Below the pieces are notes generated by a model that saw only the letters and a list, made by a program, of their open reading frames with translations, was not told the origin of the DNA and did no database searches. DNA of 64,000 nucleotides from Ahaetulla prasina (taxonomy: Eukaryota > Chordata > Lepidosauria > Squamata > Colubridae). Positions 47,514 to 57,870 of this stretch are shown piece by piece (position 1 is the stretch's first letter; each line of letters opens with the position of its first letter). Where the stretch lies: contig NC_080544.1 in NCBI RefSeq assembly GCF_028640845.1, positions 58,976,711 through 59,040,710 of the forward strand, given 5' to 3'. Made by a program: the position numbers and the translations under genes.

Positions 47514-48579
47514 ATCTCATGACTGTGGAACTACTTGATAGTAAATTTGAGGAATGTTGTAAATCACTTTTTTTAATGCCATTGTAACTTTAAATGGTCA
47601 TTAAACAAACAGTTGTTTATTAACCGAAAGAGGCAAGGAAGGTCCTGGACTGGGGTGCTTTCCCCATGGGCGGCTCAGCCTGGAGATCGGCGCCATCGGC
47701 GGTAACATCGTTTTCTGGACGTTGTTGGTGACGCCCAGAAGCCGGCAGCAGCTGGGGCAGTTGGACTTGTCCGCTGCTTGAGTGCTGTGACGGCCCCGAG
47801 GTCATCATCGGTGATAAGGAACCCGATGGGGATGCCGGACGGTGCTGATGGGGGTAACCCCTCCTCCCTTTTTTTTGAGCTGGCTGGGCCGTGGAATTAT
47901 GATCATGAGGGCTTGGCCATTGACATCGCCGCTGCTATCGTCCCACGTAGAGCTTAGGCGAAGCCCATGGAGCCCACAACACTGGAGGACTTTCTTCTTC
48001 CCCCTGTTCCTGCTCCCTTCTATAGATCACCCTGGACTACCCTGGATTGTCCAGGAGATGCTGGTGTAGTAACTGATTTAGGCGGTTTTGGACCATCTAC
48101 CGCCTAAGACTGACTTTATTGACTGTTCTCAGCCGGAGAGCCGGTGGTGACATCTTGACCGGCCAGGATGGGGCCACTAACCGGGTTTCTATCATGCAGA
48201 CATTTTTAGCGGCTGACCTTCTTGCCCTGCGAGATTCCCCTCTCTTGCAGGTTTGGCCTTCTACATTATCGAGGGCCCACCTTGAGGACGGGTTTTGGAA
48301 CCCCGAGAGGTGGCATGCCAAAACTAAGAGGCTTAAGGGATTTTTAACTAGTTGTTTTAACTGATTTTTTAAGGGGAGTTTTAATGGGATTTTAAGGGGA
48401 GGGTGGGAATTGACGGGTTTGGATCAGGGGGGACGGGCGGGGGGGGAAACCCGTCGGGGAGGGAGCCAAGTCCAATGTGTGTTCGCGGCGTTAATTCAAC
48501 AGGTCCGAAGGTGGTGGGGGAGGGTGTCGTTCCAGTTTGTCAGGGTCGAGCTATTAATACGGTAAGTGGGAGAGGCAGA

Positions 48580-49134
48580 TCCTACGTTTCCTCCCTCATT
48601 GCGTCGGCAGATAACTGCCCGGCCGCCCTGTTTCGGGTGACCCGCTCTCTCCTTCAACAGGAGGGGCGGGAGGACCCCCTACAAGGGCGTGCCGATGAGT
48701 TTAACGGTTATCTATACGATAAAATCGTTCAGCTTCGGGACAGATTGGATCAAAATTGGGTAGATCCAGGCGAGGGTTCCGAGACCCGTCTTGTTGAGGT
48801 GGTTTGGGATGATTTTGATCCTGTGACTCCCGAGGACATGGACAGGTTGCTGGGTAGGCTGAATGCCACCACATGTTTACTGGATCCGTGCCCCTCCTGG
48901 TTAGTACTGGCTACTCAGGAGGTGACACGAGGCTGGCTCCGGGGGATTACAAATGCTTCTTTGCAGGAGGGGGTCTTTCCCGCTGCCTTGAAAGAGGCGA
49001 TGGTGAGACCCCTCCTCAAGAAGCCTTCCCTGGACCCAGCTGTTTTAGGGAATTACCGGCCAGTCTCCAATCTTCGCTTCACGGCGAAGGTTGTAGAGAG
49101 TGGTGGCATGTCAGCTACCCCAGTACCTGGATGA
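48580..49134 (+). pseudogene. L2 pre-RT/linker region
   Basis: This part of a plus frame opening at 48403 carries FNGYLYDKIVQLRDRLDQN, a motif DMDRLLGRLNATTCLLDPCP and RPLLKKPSLDPAVLGNYRPV, the N-terminal end of the L2 reverse transcriptase. The frame is lost at gagagtggtgg (about 49096), where 2 bases present in the 11-14 kb copy are missing; the rest continues in another frame. The residues before 48580 are Gly-rich and unlike L2 proteins. Confidence 0.8.
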
Positions 49135-50383
49135 AGCTGTCTATCTAGACCCGTTCCAGTCCGGCTTCCGGCCCGGATACAGTACGGAGACAGCTTTGGT
49201 CGCACTGGTGGATGATCTCTGGAGGGCCAGGGATAAGGGTTACTCCTCTGCCCTGGTCCTATTAGACCTCTCAGCGGCTTTTGATACCATCGACCATGGT
49301 ATCCTGCTGCGCCGGTTGGAGGGGTTGGGAGTGGGAGGCACCGTTTATCGGTGGTTCTCCTCCTACCTCTCTGACCGGTCGCAGACGGTGTTGACAGGGG
49401 GGCAGAGATCGACTCCAAGGTGCCTCATGTGTGGGGTGCCGCAGGGGTCGATTCTCTCACCTCTCCTGTTCAACATCTATATGAAGCCGCTGGGTGAGAT
49501 CATCAGTGGCTTTGGGGTGAGATACCAACTGTACGCTGATGACACTCAGCTGTACTTTTCCACCCCGGGCCACCCCAGTGAAGCTGTCGAAGTACTGTCC
49601 CGGTGTTTGGAAGCCGTACGGGTCTGGATGGGGAGGAACAGGCTCAAACTTAATCCCTCCAAGACGGAGTGGCTGTGGATGCCGGCACCTCGGTACAGTC
49701 AGCTGCAGATGCGGCTGTCTATCGGGGGTGAGTCATTGGCCCTGATGGAGAAGGTACGCAACTTGGGCGTGCTCCTGGATGATCGGTTGTCCTTTGAAGA
49801 TCATTTGGCGACCATCTCCAGGAGAGCTTTCTATCAGGTTCGCCTGATCCGCCAGTTGCGTCCCTTCCTGGACCGGGATGCCTTATGCACGGTCACTCAT
49901 GCTCTCGTTACCTCTCGCCTGGACTATTGCAATGCTCTCTACATGGGGCTCCCCTTGAAGAGCACCCGGAGACTTCAGCTAGTCCAGAACGCAGCTGCAC
50001 GGGTTATTGAGGGAGCGGTTCGGAGCTCCCATGTAACACCTATCCTGCGCAGACTGCACTGGCTACCTGTTGTTTTCTGGGTGCACTTCAAGGTATTGGT
50101 TACCACCTTTAAAGCGCTCCATGGCTTAGGACCGGGCTATCTACGGGACCGTCTACTGCCGGCCTCTATCTCCCATCGTCCGGTGCGTTCCCACAGAGAG
50201 GGACTCCTCAGGGTGCCGTCAGCCAAACAGTGTCGACTGGCGGCCCCCAGAGGGAGGGCCTTCTCTGTGGGGGCTCCGACCCTGTGGAATGAACTTCCCC
50301 TCGGGCTTCGACAACTACCTGACCTTGGGACCTTTCGCCGCGAACTTAAAACCTATTTATTTCGTATGGCTGGACTAGCTTGA
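49100..50383 (+). pseudogene. L2 reverse transcriptase, 427 intact codons
   Basis: This long frame holds the core polymerase: SGFRPGYSTETALVALVDDL (about residues 21-40), LLDLSAAFDTIDHG with the motif A Asp (54-67), CGVPQGSILSPLLFNIY (111-127) and the catalytic YADDTQLYF (145-153). The thumb and C-terminal blocks LDYCNALYMGLPLKS and GAPTLWNELPLGLRQLPDL follow, then the stop. It is the best preserved RT in the window and has no internal stop. The 2-base deletion before it and the absent endonuclease mean it cannot act alone. It would copy LINE RNA at a nicked target. Confidence 0.9.
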
Positions 50384-50713
50384 TTTTTACCTTTAATTTT
50401 AATTGAATTTGATGGGTTTTTAAATTTTTGTAATTTTATGGGGGTGTATATTATTTTAATTTTTGGGCAAATTTAAATCAGTTTTTTAAGGGTTGTTTTA
50501 ACTATTGTGTATGTCTGTATTTTATCTGCCTGTTCACCGCCCTGAGTCCTTCGGGAGAAGGGCGGTATACAAATTAAAACATTATTATTATTATTATTAT
50601 TATAGTTGTAAGTCGAGGATCACCTGTACATTGTGCTACCCAATGCAAGACAGGCTGAACCAAAACAAGCAGTTGCTTGAGTTCTACTGCTAAGCAATAT
50701 TTGGGTGAAATAT

Positions 50714-50962
50714 CAGGGGTGAAATCCAGCAGGTTTTGACAGGTTCTGGAGAACTGGTAGTGGAAATTTTGAGTAGTTCGGAGAACCGGCAAATATCACC
50801 TCTGGCTGGCCCCAGAGCGGGGTGGGAATGGAGATTTTGCAATATTCTTCCCCCAGGAGTGGGGAGGGAATGGGGATTTTGCAGTATCCTTCCCCTGCCA
50901 GGCCCACCAAACCACACTATGTCCACAGAACCAGTAGTAAAAAAATGTGGATTTCACCGCAG
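50714..50962 (+). mobile_element. hAT-like element, 249 bp
   Basis: Ends CAGGGGTGAAATCCAGCAGG and gtggatttcaccgcag are complementary with mismatches. Internal blocks (ggttctggagaactggtagt; ccacagaaccagtagt) also pair. A tandem ~50-bp segment (gggaatggagattttgca; gggaatggggattttgca) is repeated. I found no 8-bp duplication in the flanks. Confidence 0.7.
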
Positions 50963-51169
50963 TTGTTCCCAAAGCAGCACAAATTGTGCACATAGCAAGG
51001 CTTATGGTAGGACAAGACGCTGGATCAAATAAATACAAAATTAGACAACCTCAATCATGATATGAGAATGAGATCGATGTGAGATCACATGTCTTTTAAA
51101 AATAGTTACAAAGTTGTTGTGAGTTTAAACCTTCTTTCTATCTCTTAAGTCTGATTGGGTTTGTGCAAC

Positions 51170-51355
51170 TGCCTTTGAGTCAGTCTTGACTCTAAAGTCA
51201 AGTCTCTGCAGTTTTCTTGGCAAGGCCTTGCATTGCCTGCTTCCTAGGGTTGAAACAGAATGACTGACCCACGGTCACCAGTTGGCTTTGTACCTAATGG
51301 GACTAAAACTCATGCTATTCCAATTTCTAACCTGGTACCTTAACCACTTTGACTC
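51170..51355 (-). mobile_element. MIR/CORE-like SINE
   Basis: It has the layout of 4100-4290: gagtcagtcttgactctaaa, ggttgaaacagaatgactga, cccacggtcaccagttggct and gactaaaactcatgctattc, ending taccttaaccac. The last two parts are the reversed tRNA B-box and A-box regions. Confidence 0.6.
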
Positions 51356-51521
51356 ACAGGAACAAAAGTTAATAAATTTGCAGTACTGTTCAACAAGTGA
51401 AATGATCATCCTAATATATGAACAAAATTGGGTTTGATGAGCTAACCAATATCTGTTGGGACTGAGGGACAGAAATCAGCAATAAACATGATTAACATAA
51501 CTCTCCCAGTTTTCCTTCTGA

Positions 51522-51750
51522 TTTTAGCAATAGCAATAGCACTTATATACTGCTTCATAGTGCTTTTACAGCCCTCTCTAAGCGTCAGCATATTGCCCCC
51601 AACAATCTGGGTCCTCATTTTACCCACCTCGGAAGGATGGAAGGCTGAGTCAACCTTGAGCCGGTGAGATTTGAACTGCCGAACTACAGCTAGCAGTCAG
51701 CTGAAGTAGCCTGCAGTACTGCATTCTAACCACTGCGCCACCTCAGCTCA
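51522..51750 (-). mobile_element. MIR-like tRNA SINE with (TAGCAA)n tail
   Basis: On the plus strand it opens with tagcaatagcaatagcactt, the reversed hexanucleotide tail, continues through atattgcccccaacaatctg, tcctcattttacccacctcg and ggctgagtcaaccttgagcc, and ends with aaccactgcgccacctcagc, the reversed tRNA head. It shares its body with the L2-tailed SINEs but not the tail. Confidence 0.8.
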
Positions 51751-52880
51751 GTTATTTCAACTGGATGTAGACTGCTGTGATGTACCAACAGAACTGAGAA
51801 ACTGTTATGACAGTTGCATATAAATCTGTTTCAATTTACTAAATAAAATTTCAATTTAAAATTTTCTCATGAATCTCTTCACTATAGTCTTGAAAACGTA
51901 AGCCATTCTCATTGTTTTTCAGTGAGCTTGACAGCATAAAGCCCTGGTGCACCCATAATTTTATCTAAAAAACCTCTTGCTGCTCTTATTAAGGAGAGAC
52001 TGAAACGAAACCACTGCCAGTATGGGTAAAATACAGCTGGTGAATCTGGCACAATTATTATGCAGTTGATATTAGTTATACTGCACTTTCAAAATAGTAG
52101 TGGAGATCTCAGTAACAGGACATACTTGCCAGATAGTTTGTCATTAGTTTTGCTAGGGCTCAACATTCTAATTAAATATTTGCCATTTAGAATAGTTTGG
52201 GGGAGGCAAAATGCAAAAACGGAATAATCTGAAGTAATCAATTTTAGATATGCTCAAAATTGATTTTCTCCTTTATTTTTTTGGTCAAATGATGAACTAG
52301 TAAAAGGCTGGAGTTTTCTTTTTTATATATATTGTTAAGAGGTTCAGGTAGTGAAGTAATGAAAGGGGTGACTTTTCTTCTTATTTCCCCCAGGGGAATT
52401 TGACAAAAGTTCTGCAAGTTTCTCCTTCTAGCCTAAGTTACAGGAAGAGCCTTGAAACTCTGTGCCTTTTTTCACCACGCCTCAAAAAATTTGTCTATAG
52501 AAAAGAAAGGAACTGATGCTTCCTTTCCTGACATCCATGGGAAGGATAAAATATTAAGGGAAGCCACTGATTGAGGGTCATGTTTAGAGATTACACCTAG
52601 CTATTATTATGACTAAAGTATAAAAGGCTGAAATCCAGAATGCAGTTTATTAAGCCATATAAAGCCGCAGAAGAGCCCTTAGTCTCTTGTTCATGTGAAG
52701 AAGCCATTTTGTTGAAGCATGTCTGCCTGACTTTGGCCTGTGGTTGATGGGAGATTACGTCTGAATCCCATTTACATTACCTTGAGTTCCAAATGGGTTA
52801 GAATTGTGTGAAGTTTAAAATAGCTTGATGAAAACTGCAGATTTCTAGCCATACTTAATGTTAATCTAGCTGAAACTTTA
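51751..52880. other. Intergenic sequence, nothing recognised
   Basis: AT-rich sequence upstream of WBP1L, ending at the target duplication of the next LTR. Confidence 0.4.
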
Positions 52881-53400
52881 TGTTGTGTCTCGTTCGCTTC
52901 CCCTGCAGCCGGGCCCGTCTTATCTGCTTCCGAACGCTGAGGAATGTCCTAGCATGCCTCCTGGCCCCAGCCCTGGCTCCATGCCCAGACAGGCCGAGGA
53001 AGAAGAAGTGCCTCCAGCCCCCAGCCCTGGCTCCATGCCCAGGCAAACGGAGCAACTAGACCCCTCCCCCACAGCATGTGAGCCTGAGGAAGGTCAATTA
53101 CCAACAGCTGGAGACTGGAGTGACCCTCGCTTCAGGAGAATTGATAGGCGGCGTCAACAGAAGGAAGGGAGGGGCAGGCCTGGATAAGTGCTGAGTCATG
53201 GAGCCATACCCCATGGCCTATATAAAGGATCTGCTTTCTGGCATTCTCTGAGTCAGGCAAAGTCTACCTTATATTGCTGAAGTCACTTTCTGGTCTCCTG
53301 CCTGCCTTGAGAACTTTGCCAGGACTTTGGCAGAGCTGCAGAGGCACGCCTGATTCGGATTCCCCTGGCCCGGCCGTCAGCGGAGGAGTGGGACACGACA
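52881..53400 (+). mobile_element. Solo LTR, 520 bp, with exact 5-bp target duplication
   Basis: It runs from TGTTGTGTCTCG to GACACGACA, so both the TG...CA ends and the short inverted repeats are present. The word cttta lies on both sides (52876-52880, 53401-53405), which marks integrase-type insertion. A TATA box (cctatataaagg) is at about 53217-53228, and a GC-rich U3 precedes it. No gag, pol or env is nearby, so internal sequence was lost by LTR recombination. It is close to the inverted copy at 26650-27176. Confidence 0.92.
52885..53187 (+). CDS. Open frame inside LTR U3, 100 codons, function unknown
   Basis: The frame starts five bases into the LTR with GTG and ends just before the TATA box. 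It is Pro/Ser/Glu-rich with PGPSPGSMPRQ repeated as PAPSPGSMPRQ, and ends with a basic RRIDRRRQQKEGRGRPG. The homologous LTR at 26650-27176 keeps the frame open for 102 codons. There is no stop in either copy, and one 6-nt in-frame length difference. I recognise no family. Coding is suggested only by that shared openness. Confidence 0.32.
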   Translation: MSRSLPLQPGPSYLLPNAEECPSMPPGPSPGSMPRQAEEEEVPPAPSPGSMPRQTEQLDPSPTACEPEEGQLPTAGDWSDPRFRRIDRRRQQKEGRGRPG

Positions 53401-53483
53401 CTTTATTTGAATCCTTACATCTTTTCCAGGTTCATGTATCTACTTGTCTTTTCAGTGAGATCATCACAGTACTGGCTATTTAA

Positions 53484-53868
53484 GGTAAAGGTAAAGGTTC
53501 CCCTTGCACATACGTGCTAGTCATTGCCGACTCTAGGGGGCGGTGCTCATCTCTGTTTCAAAGCCAAAGAGCCAGCGCTGTCCGGTGTCAAAGCCAAAGA
53601 GCCAGCGCTGTCCGAAGACATCTCCGTGGTCATGTGGCCAGCATGACTCAACGCCAAAGGCGCACGGAACGCTGTACCTTCCCACCAAAGGTGGTCCCTA
53701 TTTTTTCTACTTGCATTTTTACGTGCTTTCAAAACTGTTAGATTGGCAGAAGCTAGAACAAGTAATGGGAACTCACCCCGTTACACGGCAGCACTAGGGA
53801 TTCGAACCGCTGAACTGCCGACCTTTCGATCAACAAGCTCAACATCCCTTATGAGCCACCACGTCCCT
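53484..53868 (-). mobile_element. Sauria SINE, near full length
   Basis: The plus strand starts ggtaaaggtaaaggttcccc, which is the reversed Sauria SINE end. It passes through gccgactctagggggcggtg and catgtggccagcatgac, and ends with the reversed tRNA head: gggattcgaaccgctgaact (B-box) and atgagccaccacgtccct. A 30-bp internal segment (caaagccaaagagccagcgc) is directly duplicated at about 53558 and 53588. Confidence 0.88.
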
Positions 53869-53919
53869 TGGCTATTTACAGATTTGTAAAATAATAGGGG
53901 TTAATACGCTGCATTAAAC

Positions 53920-54104
53920 CAGCAGTCCCCAACCTTTCCGGCTCTGTGGACCAGCAGTGGTGGTGGGGTGATGGTGGTGGTTTAGCAAGTGTGCCCACAG
54001 CTTGTACAAACGGAGCTTCACGCACTTGCCTGCCACTTACGTGGCCCAGGTCCCAACAGACTGCAGACTGGTACAAATCCGTAAACCAGGGTTTGGGACC
54101 CCTG
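53920..54104 (+). mobile_element. hAT-type element, 185 bp
   Basis: Starts CAGCAGTCCCCAACCTTTCC and ends CAGGGTTTGGGACCCCTG. Flanks cattaaac (53912-53919) and cactaaac (54105-54112) match at 7 of 8 bases. It is a short deletion derivative. Confidence 0.78.
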
Positions 54105-54112
54105 CACTAAAC

Positions 54113-55830
54113 TAGATTTATTGAACAATTATCTAGGGCCATACAACACATTGTAATAAATTATGGTTTATAATCACAATGACTAGATTTATATCACAAA
54201 CATAAAAACCACATTGTAGCTAATGCATAGTCAGTATTATATCTGGTTTTCTTGAGTATAATAAGAAAATTATGTTGCCTCATAACGATTCCTCTGACTT
54301 GAAGAAGTGATTTGCATTGCTGATTATTTAACTGACAAATGTGTTTTATCCCGTTGTTCCCACAAAAGGTATTTAGCAACTCTGGTTTCCCTTAACACTC
54401 CAGATATTTTTTTTCATTGCGAAGTCAGAGACCGTAAATAGCTTGTATGTATTCTTGTTTTTCCTCTAGCTCTTGAATGTAATGAGTCAGACATAAAAAT
54501 GTATTTCCCAGCCAGGTTTTGTTTGAAAACAAGGACTCAACTGCAGCAATAATAAGGGTTATTTTTTTACTTTAAAAAGGCAGGAAGATAACTCTTCAAA
54601 GGCTCTGGAAGGCTATGTTTCTTGGAAGAGGCTATGATGGGAAAGGAGAATTAAATACAAATACGGGAAATGGAAACCCAGCCCTTGAAATCTGAGACAC
54701 TGAATCTGGCCAAACATGCAACACATTTCTAGGTAATTCAAAACGTCTTTAATACTGAATTCAGATATGAGAGTAAACACTATTGAAACAAATAAAATTG
54801 AATTGTAATGTAACTTCTTCATTATTATGCAGGAAATAAGCTTAGTAGTTTCAGTCTTTTAGTGAAAGAGCAATCTTCCTCCTTCACAGGATGTAATTTT
54901 TTTTTATAAAGTATGTTTATTTGGATAAAGGCATCTCTCATTAATATGATGTAATGTGAATACTATTGCACCACTGAATTACACATAACGATTATTATAA
55001 AATAACTGTGATAACTACTATGTAATGAACTTGAGAAGGAGAAGGGGAAGGGGAAATATCAGTGTCAACAAATACATAAGTTTGTTGCGTAAGACGGCAA
55101 AGCTGCTGTTGATTCTATACAGAAAACATCTCTGTTAGGTACCTCCCTTCATCAATTACAGCAGGAGAAAAGGAAAACAGGGACACTCCCTCTGCAAAGC
55201 TCAAAAACCACCGGCGTGGTGGTTTCTTTTCTGGTTCCAGATACCATTAGGACTGGAGTCGAGCATTCAGCAGAATGAACAGGAGATTTTCGAATTCAGC
55301 AGCACTGGTTTGCAACTTTTTGAGATGAAGTACTATCTAAAGAGCATCATTTCCTACTTAGTTACATTAAGGTTTAAATAACTAATGGCACCATTGCTTT
55401 GGACTAGATCCATTTTGGATGATCATTATAACAACTTTGTTATTAAGGAAGTTCTGTTTCCTTCTCTTTTATGTTCTTTTTATATTACATCTTTTGGGTT
55501 AGATAAATCTAAGGCAGAGGTCAGATCTATTTGTTGTTATTGATCTCTTGGGGGTGGTATTATGTTCGGATAAAGTTCATTCCCATTTATTTGAAGATAA
55601 AACATTATTTATCCACTCAGAAGGCAGTAAAATGCCTTAGCTCAGGCCTGTCAAACTGGCAGCACATGGGCTGTCTGCATGCCTACCTGGCTCTGCAAAG
55701 GCAAAAACCATCACGATCGTCACGATAGGTCACGTGACACGATCAAGACTTAGCTCTAGATGCTGAAATCTGCAATCCAGTAATTGGTATTTTCCCTGTG
55801 AAAGACCAACTATGAAGTAAACATCTATTA
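54113..55830. other. Intergenic sequence, nothing recognised
   Basis: AT-rich; short GC-richer stretch around 55200. No gene or repeat family recognised. Confidence 0.4.
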
Positions 55831-56603
55831 CAGGTAGTCCTAAACTATAGTGACCAGACGTTCCGCTTTTGGTGGGACAGTCCCGCTTTTTAATAATTTG
55901 TCCCGCGTCCCGCAGCAATTCCAAAAAGTCCCAATTTTTTTTTGTTTCACTCCCATTCTGAAAATGGGAGGCAAGAGGAGGAGGCGGAGAAGGGGGAGTG
56001 GCGGAGAAGGGGGCACGAGAGGGAGGAGAGACGCTGCTTGACTTCACCCGAGAGGAAGAGAAGAGCGGAGAGGAGAGCCGAGGAGAGCCGAGCCTGCCTG
56101 GAAGAGCCGAGAGGAGAGCTGAGCCTGCCTGGAAGAGCGGAGAAGCAGCAGCCGCTCCTCCTCCTTCAGGCAGGTGGCAAGACTCAGCGTGCATGCACAG
56201 CCCCCCCTCTTCCCCCCCGTCAATGGTGTCCCGCTTTGCCATCGCTGAAATCTGGTCACTTTATCCTAAACTTACGACCACACTTGAACCCAAAATTTCT
56301 GTTGCTAAGTGAGACAGTTGTTAAGTGAGTTTTGACCCTTTCTTGCCACAGTTGTTATCACTGCAGATGTTAAGTTCATAACACGATTGTTGACTTTGCT
56401 TGGCAGGTTGCAAAAGGTGATTGCATCACACCGGGACACAGCAGCCATCATAAAAATGAGCCAGTTGCCAAGGATCTGAATTTTGATCAGGTAACTAGAG
56501 GAATGCTGTAACAGTTGTAAATGTGAAAACTGGCATAAGTCACTTTTTTTCAGTGTCGGTGTAAATTCAAATGGTCCCTAAACAAAGTCAAAGACTACTT
56601 TTG
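55831..56603 (-). mobile_element. Tigger-like MITE split by a hAT element
   Basis: The MITE starts CAGGTAGTCC after TA at 55829-55830 and is interrupted after cctaaact. It resumes at 56265 with cctaaacttacgaccacact and continues (ctgttgctaagtgagacagt) to a decayed right end near 56603 (aagtcaaagactac). Without the insert it is about 346 bp. Confidence 0.8.
55847..56264 (+). mobile_element. hAT-like element, 418 bp, nested in a MITE
   Basis: The 8-bp word cctaaact is present on both sides (55839-55846, 56265-56272). The ends atagtgaccaga and tctggtcactttat are complementary apart from a two-base length difference. Sub-terminal tcccgcttttt and gtcccgctttg blocks are mirrored. The middle is purine-rich (gagccgaggagagccgagcc) and gives long spurious frames. 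Confidence 0.85.
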
Positions 56604-57870
56604 GGAATATGACTATTTTTAGAATGCAATAATGCCCCTTAGAAAACAGATAATTCTTTGACTTCAAGAATTTCCATTATCTTGCTTGCTTTTATAGATT
56701 AAAGGAAATCCTATACAGGCCATTTTCCACACCACTGCCCCAAAGCTTTTTAATCCAATTTGAAGTGCTAAGTACAAAGAACCAAACCACTGTTAAGCCC
56801 TCAGCTGGCTACAGGATCTATAGCAAAAGAAAATTTCTTTACCCCATAGGAGGAAAAAAATCATCCAGCAACTTGGAAATTTATCTTCTACTGAGAATTG
56901 GCAAATCCAGCAGCACTCTTGTCTTTGGACTACTAAGGGAAAACTGCAAAACATTCAGTTTGGTGCATCTCAATGCTACCTGAGCTTAAAGAGCTGGGAG
57001 GAAGACAAGATTTGCTGGAATTTTCTGAGCTTGGTTGTTTTGCTGCAGATGTTTCATTACCAGGGTAGGTAGCATCAAGGCATGAGAGAGTAAAGTTTAC
57101 CTTCTTATCTGGGTGTTGGCTGCTAGGGAAGATGTGGGCTGGACTGTTTGTTTCCCCCCTTGACCTTTGATTATAATATATATTCTCAACCAGTGGAGAG
57201 ATAAAGGTGTCTTCCAAAATGGAAACGAAGCCAGAGAAATACCAAACAAACAAGCCTACCTTTCAGACCAGTTTTTGCTATATACTATGGTTGAACCATA
57301 AATAAATTGCTTTAGCTTTCAACCTGGCAAAGAATCTTCTTTTGAAAATGCCTGTTCTCTATAAAGATAAGTTTTCACAAGTACTTCCAAAAATATCTAA
57401 TATTTTTGCTGTCTTTCTGTATTAGTTCTTCTTAGTGCCATGTGAATTCTTTTCAACTTAAGCTCTGCATTAAAAGCTCTCATCTGGATTTCCCAGGGGG
57501 GTAAGGTTAAACAAGTGGGGAGCTATAGCTAATATAATGAAACAAATTTCACCCTTCTTACTCCTTGTTTCTCCTCAGCATCATGAGCTGAATTATGGGA
57601 GAGGCAGGGAGGGAGAAGGAATAGCAGTCAGACTTTCTTTTCCTGTGGGTAAACACTGACATTTTTAAATTGTGATTGTCAGTGGGAAACTAGTGACTTG
57701 GTCTCTACTTAATCAAATAATCAGCTGATCGGTGGAGAATTATTTGCTTAGCTTCCTGCCATTAATAGCAGTGGGAAATCAGCCATCTTTTCCTAATTTT
57801 CTGGCCAATAAAAACATAGATAGGGCTGCTTGTTGCTTCATTTTACATTTGGTAGGTCTATGATGTAGAT
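56604..57870. other. Intergenic sequence, nothing recognised
   Basis: Frames at 56765-56983 and 57253-56933 have no recognisable domains. AT-rich background. Confidence 0.4.

Larger units (their letters stand above)
47617..50603 (+). mobile_element. L2-type LINE with endonuclease region replaced, 3.0 kb
   Basis: The element lies between two copies of agttgt (47611-47616, 50604-50609). Its 3' half is a well-preserved L2 reverse transcriptase and 3' UTR ending cgccctgagtccttcgggag then aagggcggtatac and an (ATT)n tail. The first ~950 bp is GC-rich but shows none of the endonuclease motifs present in the copy at 11.2-14.1 kb. The two copies become alignable only from cctccctcattgc near 48590. 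The upstream part holds a GTAAGT near 48563. Confidence 0.86.
47015..50626 (-). mobile_element. Tigger-like MITE split by a SINE and an L2 LINE
   Basis: The MITE (reverse orientation) runs from about 47015 (aggtaatcttcagcttac) to 47616 and resumes at 50604-50626 (agttgtaagtcgaggatcac then ctg), flanked on the right by TA. Its first part is interrupted at about 47288-47513 by a SINE. It is then cut by the L2 at 47617-50603, with agttgt repeated on both sides of the L2. Removing both inserts gives a normal-length MITE. Confidence 0.82.

Noticed and set aside
55730..56328. Frames of 100-170 codons on both strands
   Set aside because: They lie inside the nested hAT element and come from its purine-rich centre.
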